From positions 3,410,001 to 3,474,000 of the forward strand of contig OZ005705.1 in assembly GCA_963930775.1 (NCBI GenBank): a stretch of DNA of 64,000 nt, given 5' to 3'. A program made the translations under genes and the position numbers. Under the pieces are notes generated by a model. That model ran no database searches, was not told the origin of the DNA, and saw nothing but the letters and a program-made list of their open reading frames with translations. Shown here piece after piece: positions 57,945-64,000 of the stretch (within the stretch, counting starts at the first letter, position 1; every line of letters starts with the position of its first letter). The stretch comes from Cliona cf. orientalis. Its lineage: Eukaryota; Porifera; Demospongiae; Clionaida; Clionaidae.

Positions 57945-60900
57945 ATTTTCTTGGGCTAAATCAAGACTACCATGACCACTCACCTTAGTTTGAGTGTAAA
58001 TCCACTCCATTTTGGAGCGCGCACATCTGTGGCACGCTCGTTTTGTGTTATCAGGACAGTGATTTAATTGTGGGTGTGTACAGGGCATTTTGCGAGTGGG
58101 TGTGTCTGATTAGCCATTTTGTCATATAATGCGCATGCTCATAAGATGTTGCCATGGTGAAGTCATGTGACCGATGTCAGTGGCGCGCATGCGCCGGCGC
58201 ATCCACGATTGATCCAGGACCTGCTCAAGTGCTCAGCTGATCAGCTCTGTGAACTGTCGATTATGGTGGCTATTACCAACAGTACACTTACTGGCCTATA
58301 AAATACGCTCCCGAAACGGAAGGTTTTCGTCGCTGCTTGGTTCTAAACAGCCTTCTAATCTTTCAAGTTTGCCGATCTAGCCAGCTTCAGGATCGAGATA
58401 ACGAGGGGCGTGGCTTCAATCGCAGGTCACTGGTTACCCAAGTTGTCTCGAGAACCCCACTGATGCGTGTTCAATAGTGTGTAATGCAAAAGAAGACGTC
58501 CTAGCTAGCTATCAAAAGACTGCCTGGGATTTGAACTTACAGGAGTATTCAAGTTTGAACTCACGGTGTGTTTGGGGTACCATAGCTACCTGATTATTGT
58601 TAGAGCACAGTTGGATATAGCTAGGTCCAGAAGCTGGTTCCATGCATTTTATAATGATGAATAGGCAAACCATAATATCTGGTCACCATGGTGAGTCTCA
58701 TGCCCAGCCTCTGTCCCCACGAGATTAGTTAGCTAGGTGGCATTGATGAAAATTAATGACTATCATGCATGAAATACCCTGGGGGCACTAAAAAAAGAAC
58801 AGCAACAAGTATAAAAAAATTAAATAAAATTGAAGGATGAAGTAGGGATGGCAGTGCCAAAAAGTACACAAACAAGGTTTGTAGGGATAACGTATCACAT
58901 TCACTATACATCCCTACGCTTGCTTTTCTCAATAATTAACGTCACAGCTACACTCCCGATTCAGTATGTAAAGTGTCACTATATTTTGATATTAATCCAT
59001 GTATTGATTTTCCATTCCTGCATGCATGTGCCCCATATATAATACGTGTGTGCACGGCTACTCAAAAATAGGCTATCAACTACACTTCTTGGCTTTACTT
59101 TGTGCTAGATTTGCTGATCTGTTAATGATGTGGTACCACTGCGCAATACCATTCTATCAGTATTAGTACATTCTTGTGGTTACTCTCTACAACACTACTA
59201 ACAGCTAGTGCTATGGCTTGCAAATTTGAAACCTGTAGACTGCTGCCAGCTAAATTTACTTCCTACAAAAATTTCAGCCTTTAAAGGAAATGTATGTCAC
59301 TACTATTTTCAAATCTCACAGCACCGAGGGTTTGACTCAAAACACCCCTGCGTGATGATGCTGTCTTCTGTGGGCTAGATGCTCTAATCATCAGGCCCAA
59401 CTCATCAAGGAAATATAAACTGGAGCACTTGTATACAAGCCCTAAGATTTATATATCATGGAAAAAGTCTTAGGGCTTCAGTGGGGATCAAACCCACACA
59501 CATCTTCTGTGGCCTGACGGTTAGAGCATTTAGCCATGTGCCACAAATCCCGTAATAGAAGGTTTAACATCTAGTGTTATGGGCACCAAGAACTAGTGCT
59601 TGTACCGTAGAATCCCGCGAATACGCCCCCCCCCCCCCCCCGTACATGTTAGCATTATGAAACAGTGGGGAGGGGGCTTGTACGTGGGATCATTACATTT
59701 CCATGTGATGACCATTACTGATCATCGAATGCTATGTACCTGGGCGTACGATCTCTGTGCTTTCTCTGGCTGTTTGATGGGCAAAACTCGAGATCGAAAA
59801 CAAAGGAAGGCCTAATATGACACAAATGGCTAGTTTGCTAGCTGTAGCTACTGTTGTAATTGATTTAAGGACTCTATTTCTGCAGTCAGAGACGGGGGGC
59901 TTATACGTGAGCAAAACTACCTATGCAGGAACTTGAGCTAAAAGTGCAGGGAGAGGGGGGGCACAATTGTAGGATTCTACAGTATACATGTATACCTTTC
60001 TTCCCACCACCTTGCTTGGTAACTCAACTGGTAGAGCATCACACCGGAGATGTGAGTGTGTGGGTTCAATCCCTAGAATACTACTAGAATACCATACTAT
60101 AGTACTACTTGAGCGGGAAAGATGGCTAGTCAGAGCGCTTCACCAGAGTCCTTTATGTTCGAGAGTGTTGTACATGGCCATCATGTTTATGAATGAGTTT
60201 GGACCCCTGTGTTGGGAGACAAGCTACGTATAGTAATTGAAGAAGATAATAATCACGGTGCAAGAGTGGTCGCAGTTTGGCCACCTACCTAAAGAAGCAG
60301 CTAAAATTGTTTGGTATTTCTTGAAGCGAGGCAGTAGTGGAAGGTGCGAGGTAACGTACTGTAAGGAGAAAGAAGGGCAAAGGACTCGAGGTACCATACA
60401 GAAACCCTATTGCAGGATTGTCGCATTCAGTAGGATTATTCATGCCCATCCTTCTAATTTATTGTTTCCTTGTTGATGTATTACATGTAAAATGCATAAA
60501 AACCATACAATGTCATGAGAAAGACTGAAAAGTAACTGAAAGTGTTAAAATTAGCTATCTTCAGCTTCAGAGCAGCTGTTAAAGGGGTCTTCATCCACTT
60601 CTGGTGGTGGGAGATCACTGCTGTCTTCATCAGATGGTGGTGGCTTGCCTTGCCTTCTTCACTACTTCCACAATTCTAATGTTCTTGAAGCCATTTGTCA
60701 CAATGCTGGTCTCGGTACGAAATTCATCGTAAAGTGCAGTCAGCCATTTTGCCCCAACTTCTTTCATTATACTGCCATCTCCATGCTGACTTGGACCGAT
60801 TCTGCCACAGTACCAGTCTGGAGCTGTTTCTCCACCTCATGGGCATACCACTGTCGGAACTTCTCTCTCAGAAAGTCTTTTGTAGCCTTGTTTGTGCTTA

Positions 60901-62503
60901 CATCAAGTGGTTGAAGCCTGTCAGTTGTTCCTGGTGGAATCGTGATGACAACAATTCCTTCCTTTTCCACAGCTTTGAGCAGAGAAGTGGTAGTTTGGCT
61001 GCTGAAGTTGTTCATCAGAACCAGAGCTTTCTGTGATGGAGCCCTGATCTCTTCCCTGACTTTCTTGACGTAGGGAAAGATGATCTTCTCAAAAAAGTGA
61101 AGACATGTTTCTTCGTTAGCCCAGTGATTGGGTGTGTGAAAAATGTCAAATCTGTCCGGAAATTCGTAATCTGGCGCTTGTCACCTAGCCAATCACCTCC
61201 ACTCGTATGCTTCCCTTGGCAGCCATGGTCCAATCACCAGTAGGTACAAGCTTTAAACCTGTTTGATCTAGGTTTATTATGTGGCTGTTGGGGATACTGC
61301 GAAGCTTTACCATATTCCTGCCACTTGCTTCAGAAATTCTGCTTTCACTCTTTCAAAGTCCTCACCAGATACGCTATATATATATATAGGTGTTGACTTG
61401 GTGGTGGCCTTGCGCTTTATAAACCCCAACCTCTTCAGCAATGACAGAGCCCAAGTTTTGGTGATGTTGCATGGGCTGGGTTCTGTCGTGTGCTCTGACG
61501 ATGCCCTCACCAGCAGCCATCACAATGCTGCAGGAGCCAACAGGTGTTCCAGCGCTTCTCAAAGCCTGAACATAGTTCTTCACCTTGGCATCCAGCTCCT
61601 CTCCCAGCATCAATTTCCGCCCTGTTTTAAGTTTAGGCAGACTTCTCACCTCCGAGATCCCAGTGTTTTCTAGCATCTTGATTTCGTCCAGGTATCGCTT
61701 CTTGAAAAGCCTTACGGTGCTCTCACCAACGTCATGGGAGGTGTTGAACTTCTTAACAGCTGCTGCATTTCCATTTTCAGCTGCATACCGTCCAATGGCA
61801 GTGCGATCTTAGGCGTGAAGGACGCATTGTACTTTTGCTTTTCACTCTTCTTTGACCCTGCTTCTTCACGCTCTAACGCTGTTATCACTGCTTGGTTCAC
61901 CTCCTTCAGGACGTTTGGCAACAGTTGTGCTTGGTTCAGTGTTGATAGGTTTATAGCTAGCTTGAAGAACTTACGATGACTCGTTCTCCACGGTTAACGA
62001 TCAACAGCTGATTGGATTGAACACGTGTAAGATCATGAATTAACGCATAGCACATAATAGCACGCGCGCTTGAGCAAAAGGGGTGTGGTCACGCATAATC
62101 ATTATTGATTGCGTATTCTTTTTCCTGCGATTCTTTTGATTGCGATTTATATGAAAACTCGTGATTTGCGATCAAAAAATCTCACGTTCAAAACCCGACC
62201 TACGGTAACTTGTAATGAGTGCCCTCACCTTGGTTCCTGGTTGCTCAAAAATGGCTTGTAGTAGTTGCATATCCATAGTAGCTAGTATTGATATCAGGAA
62301 GGTATTTATGACATGATTGCCATAGTGCATTTGCAATTATGTTACTGTTGTTATCATTGATCTGTGACATAGCAATATTTTATAATAGTCCTTGATTTAG
62401 GTACTCTTCAATCTTGGCTATGCGTATCATGCAGCAAAGAACTACCAGGGAGCTTATAATACTTATGATCTTATTGTCAAGAAAAAGATGTTCAGCACCG
62501 GAG
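47551..62503 (+). CDS. IFT88: Intraflagellar transport protein 88, 5' part (nine exons seen)
   Basis: IFT88 is a TPR-repeat subunit of the IFT-B core that carries cargo into cilia and flagella. Nine exons spell a protein co-linear with animal IFT88: an acidic start with YSGYEYN, ELEEDPEFHRIVRTGYAQRP, a Pro/Gly/Ser-rich stretch, SRPMTGITAAGFKQ, a helix TKKLEKAVNTLVEES, KERILCKQREQAQLTDQINL, then the first TPR (VLFNLGYAYHAAKNYQGAYN). Exons sit at 47551-47634, 47694-47762, 47842-47908, 47967-48001, 48053-48107, 52612-52653, 54895-54977, 56623-56727 and 62401-62503, with consistent phases. The first five are tightly packed; introns 5-8 are 1.6-5.7 kb and filled with repeats. Remaining TPR exons must lie beyond the window. 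Confidence 0.9.
47694..47762 (+). CDS. IFT88: IFT88 exon 2
   Basis: ELEEDPEFHRIVRTGYAQRP plus PVP, 23 codons, acceptor ATTATTAAG, donor GTATAA. Confidence 0.85.
47842..47908 (+). CDS. IFT88: IFT88 exon 3
   Basis: VYSSVMPSGSENQLSGTTG then VRI plus one base. I chose donor GTAAAG at 47909 over the nearer GTGAGA at 47899, because only the former keeps the next exon in frame. Confidence 0.65.
47967..48001 (+). CDS. IFT88: IFT88 exon 4
   Basis: A 35-nt exon giving Ser (split codon) then GNARPATGLAP, acceptor ACACTAGAG, donor GTGAGT. Confidence 0.65.
48053..48107 (+). CDS. IFT88: IFT88 exon 5
   Basis: DSIQSRPMTGITAAGFKQ plus one base, acceptor ATATTTAG, donor GTAAGC. RPMT...AAGF is a conserved IFT88 signature. 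Confidence 0.85.
49026..49541. mobile_element. TIR MITE in IFT88 intron 5
   Basis: Ends TACCGTACCCTCGTGAAAGA and the exact complement at the right, with GGGCCCA continuing on both sides. No ORF. TA-type ends suggest a Tc1/mariner or PIF-like MITE. Confidence 0.85.
50371..50710 (+). repeat. Dispersed repeat, direct copy at 62930-63295
   Basis: Runs from TATATACAATGAAAAATATT through CATTACATGAGGGCATGGAT, GGCCGTGTGCACAAAG and GCAGGCGCTGGCGCTAGCCA to GTCTGTTCTTTGTCATACC. A third, inverted copy is at 11096-11280. Confidence 0.75.
52612..52653 (+). CDS. IFT88: IFT88 exon 6
   Basis: 42 nt: split Ala codon, QQSSNAILGPVEP, then one base. Acceptor TGTTCGTGTAG, donor GTAAGC. It matches the position of the Ser/Pro-rich spacer in animal IFT88. 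Confidence 0.65.
52654..54894 (+). other. IFT88 intron 6, no other gene seen
   Basis: 2.2-kb intron. It includes a fragment of the TIR type CCCGCTATAC (53486-53500) and two clusters of ATGATGAAA-like repeats (53780-53850 and 54220-54250). Confidence 0.5.
54895..54977 (+). CDS. IFT88: IFT88 exon 7
   Basis: MTKKLEKAVNTLVEESTQAG then AMNDLQT, donor GTAACT. The acceptor is either CCAAG just before 54895, which fits the phase of exon 6, or CACAG before 54887, which would need another upstream donor. Confidence 0.7.
54978..56622 (+). other. IFT88 intron 7, no other gene seen
   Basis: 1.6-kb intron with a G run at ~55572-55587 and a diverged partial copy of the ~370-bp repeat at 55717-56030 (GACGACCCTCACC, then CATGCGCATGGGTAATTA). 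Confidence 0.5.
56623..56727 (+). CDS. IFT88: IFT88 exon 8
   Basis: 35 codons, ALDKAREAARKERILCKQRE then QAQLTDQINLDLTYS, acceptor CATAATATAG, donor GTAAGT. It is the best-conserved stretch before the TPRs. Confidence 0.92.
57328..57727. mobile_element. Foldback element, 400 bp, 8-bp target duplication
   Basis: Arms of ~70 bp (CAAGAGTAAATAATAAGGAG then TCGAACGCGCTATATA) are mirrored on the right. Identical 8-mers GATAATAC flank at 57320-57327 and 57728-57735. An 8-bp duplication suggests a hAT or P-type element. Confidence 0.8.
57902..57943 (+). repeat. (CTTT)n microsatellite
   Basis: About ten CTTT units in IFT88 intron 8. Confidence 0.9.
58809..58940 (+). repeat. Dispersed repeat, direct copy at 62746-62855
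   Basis: Shares ATTGAAGGATGAAG, GGGATGGCAGTGCCAAAAAG, TTTGTAGGGATAAC and CACTATACATCCCTACGCTT with the second copy. Confidence 0.75.
59476..59550 (-). repeat. tRNA-like SINE or tRNA pseudogene
   Basis: Minus strand: GGCACATGGCTAAATGCTC (A-box-like) and GTGGGTTTGATCCCC (B-box), then a T5 run. Acceptor pairing is poor. Confidence 0.45.
59603..59986. mobile_element. TIR element with TACCGTAGAATCC ends
   Basis: Left TACCGTAGAATCC and right GGATTCTACAGTA are inverted with one mismatch. A C run follows the left end. No ORF. Confidence 0.55.
60013..60078 (+). repeat. tRNA-like SINE or tRNA pseudogene
   Basis: GGTAACTCAACTGGTAGAGC (A-box) and GGGTTCAATCCC (B-box), with a 5-bp anticodon-type stem TCACA/TGTGA around loop CCGGAGA. 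No matching acceptor stem. Confidence 0.5.
60551..61921 (-). pseudogene. pogo/Tigger-type DDE transposase, dead copy
   Basis: Minus-strand pieces in changing frames give, in order: an N-terminal KQKYNASFTPK; an HTH region TAIGRYAAENGNAAAVKKFN and GESTVRLFKKRYLDE; SLPKLKTGRKLMLGEELDAK; INLDQTGLKLVPTGDWTM with the first catalytic Asp; LVLMNNFSSQTT; and TTDRLQPLDVSTNKATKDF with the third Asp. An acidic tail with SDEDSSDLPPPEVDEDP ends at a TAA (60551-60553). The MDNF motif that should hold the second catalytic Asp reads MNNF. Several frameshifts and that substitution make it inactive. It lies antisense within IFT88 intron 8. Confidence 0.8.
62401..62503 (+). CDS. IFT88: IFT88 exon 9 (first TPR)
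   Basis: VLFNLGYAYHAAKNYQGAYN then TYDLIVKKKMFSTG plus one base, acceptor TTGATTTAG, donor GTAATT. It opens the TPR array. The next exon is not found before 64000. Confidence 0.9.
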
Positions 62504-63617
62504 GTAATTAGAGCACTAATCCAAACAACAAGATAAGATTCCCCTGTACATAGAATCTCGTAAAGAAATTTAATGTGGGAAATTTAATGTGATTTTGGTT
62601 GAATTAAATCTGTTATTTGTGAATGTGATTATCCCATACCACACTGCCGATGATCTTACAGTAGTGCCTCTTACAAGTACCTATAATTTATATTTTCACT
62701 GCCTGGGTGCGTACCATGTGCCAAATTTAATTTTAGTTACAAGTATAAAAATTGAAGGATGAAGGGATGGCAGTGCCAAAAAGCACACTTTCAAGATTTG
62801 TAGGGATAACTTATCACATCCACTATACATCCCTACGCTTGCTTTTCTTGATAATATCATGCATCAGTTGATCAATGTTGACCCCGATAGCAGATGTGAG
62901 GAATCCCCTGTTATAGGGTATCTCTAATTATATATATATACAACGAAAATATTTTTCAGAGCAACAATTTTCTTATATAGTCCGTGTCATTACATGAGGG
63001 CATGGATACGCGTCTTGGAAGCACCCAGTTGCTATGAACGCGCGGCGCGGGCAGAGAAAAAGTTCGCACTACAAGGCTCAGGATTGGTCAGAACTGTAGG
63101 GCCGTGTGCACAAAGAAGAGTGGCCTTAATGCCTCGGGCAATAGCTACAGCTAGAGACGCATTTTGTCGATCGAACGATAGGTGGGAAAGCGCCGCGCGT
63201 TTCGATAGGCCGGCTTGCTGAGCAGGCGCTGGCGCTAGCCACAGAGCCTCGAGCGAAGCGAGAGACAAGATCTGTTCTTTATCATACCTGTCAGTAGTCC
63301 GGTAACAACGTTACAGCAGAGCGCCATTGCACACTTAGTTGGAGGGGTGTGGCCTCTGCAACCGCTTCCATCTGCGCATGCGCACGGTACCAATGGGCTA
63401 TGTTTGTGAGCATGTACTATTATTAAATACATGATCATGCATGCTAGCTACATTATCCCATGATTGTGACATTAAACATACTTGTTATTATATTATAGTC
63501 TATGCTTTTATGCATGCGATACGCACGTACTGAACAACGCTGCTGTCGCGTTTGCTACAAAACTCAGAGAGGTAACCAAGACTGTGCTCACCGTGGACTC
63601 ATTTATATAAAGTCACA
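62504..63617 (+). other. IFT88 intron 9 (open to the right), repeats only
   Basis: Contains the second copies of two dispersed repeats (62746-62855; 62930-63295). No further IFT88 exon was recognised. Confidence 0.5.
62930..63295 (+). repeat. Dispersed repeat, copy of 50371-50710
   Basis: Same order of landmarks as 50371-50710 (TATTTTTCAGAG, TGTCATTACATGAGGGCATG, GCAGGCGCTGGCGCTAGCCA). Confidence 0.75.
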
Positions 63618-64000
63618 GTGGAAAAGAGGAAAAGGACTGTGCTGGGGTACAGTACAATGGAATGGACCTCGGCACATTTAGTCTGGGCACGGCATCGAGT
63701 CCAAGTACTATTAGGCGAGCGTGTATACGTCCAACCCTTGGACCCATATACACGTACTGAGGAAATCGAGCGTGAGCTACAACTAATCAGGTCACCACTT
63801 ATTCTCTAGCAATTGCGATTCCGCCTGGATGACAGGACTAAACGTAACCGGGGGAAAAGGAAGTTTCACGAGTATGAGCGTGGGTATGATATTCTCAAGG
63901 CGAGATTGCATCAACTCGACTGTGAGTTTGAAGAAATGCAAGAATCCAAGCAGACACTCGAGCATGAAATACTAGAATACAAGCTACTCAAGTGTGGGTT
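63618..64000 (+). pseudogene. Coiled-coil reading frame with one in-frame TAG, truncated by window
   Basis: A frame open from ~63618 reads MEKRKRTVLGYSTMEW to EEIERELQLIRSPLIL, meets TAG at 63807-63809, and continues in the same frame QLRFRLDDRTKRNRGKRKFH, then YDILKARLHQLDCEFEEM and beyond to the window end. The second part has strong coiled-coil character (charged, Leu/Glu-rich heptads). I do not recognise it and it is not IFT88 sequence. CTAG before 63810 could be a splice acceptor, in which case this is the start of an exon of another gene or of an element nested in IFT88. Confidence 0.4.

Larger units (their letters stand above)
56728..62400 (+). other. IFT88 intron 8, repeat-filled
   Basis: 5.7-kb intron. 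It contains the 57328-57727 foldback, a CTTT microsatellite (57902-57943), a copy of a dispersed repeat (58809-58940), tRNA-like units (59476-59550, 60013-60078), a TIR element (59603-59986) and a transposase pseudogene (60551-61921). Confidence 0.7.

Noticed and set aside
1..64000. Bacterial or viral contig
   Set aside because: GT-AG introns in IFT88 and the MULE gene, eukaryotic retroelements and SINE-like units show metazoan nuclear DNA.

Overview
The window is metazoan nuclear DNA: AT-rich, intron-containing and crowded with transposable elements. The ciliary gene IFT88 with GT-AG introns, a Penelope-type retroelement of the Naiad kind (known from invertebrates) and many small inverted-repeat elements point to an invertebrate. 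A marine sponge is my best guess from overall texture; nothing in the sequence proves the phylum.

Layout. 1-12.5 kb has no convincing host gene; it holds inverted-repeat elements (1189-1688, 3231-3615, 4975-6234, 8042-8263, 9300-9534) and three copies of a ~370-bp repeat. 12.8-16.2 kb is a decayed CR1/L2-type non-LTR retrotransposon broken by two later insertions. 16.2-19.05 kb and 41.05-44.13 kb are inverted copies of one compound repeat carrying two different minisatellites. 19690-21157 is a Mutator-like element with terminal inverted repeats and a 10-bp target duplication. 21475-22461 is an unrecognised ORF with one in-frame stop. 22507-27417 is a Naiad element (GIY-YIG, CxC linker, reverse transcriptase) with a truncated upstream copy. 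Its target repeat occurs again, uninterrupted and inverted, at 29380-29751. 31-35 kb holds long-TIR elements and a local tandem duplication. 35277-40488 is a MULE bounded by 48-bp inverted repeats, with a four-exon transposase gene on the minus strand. 44263-46441 is a TIR element containing a nested hAT-like element full of GATTTC motifs.

47551 to beyond 62503 is the 5' part of host IFT88 on the plus strand. I placed nine exons by protein similarity and intron phase; the rest lies off the right edge. An RFX X-box-like site sits about 100 bp upstream of its start codon, at the edge of a dispersed CCAAT-containing repeat. The introns hold MITEs, tRNA-derived SINE-like units and a dead pogo/Tigger-type transposase pseudogene. 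A coiled-coil reading frame with an in-frame stop runs off the right end.

Most of the DNA is therefore mobile-element sequence around one clear host gene. Several single-base frameshifts in otherwise well-preserved element ORFs may be decay or residual assembly error.
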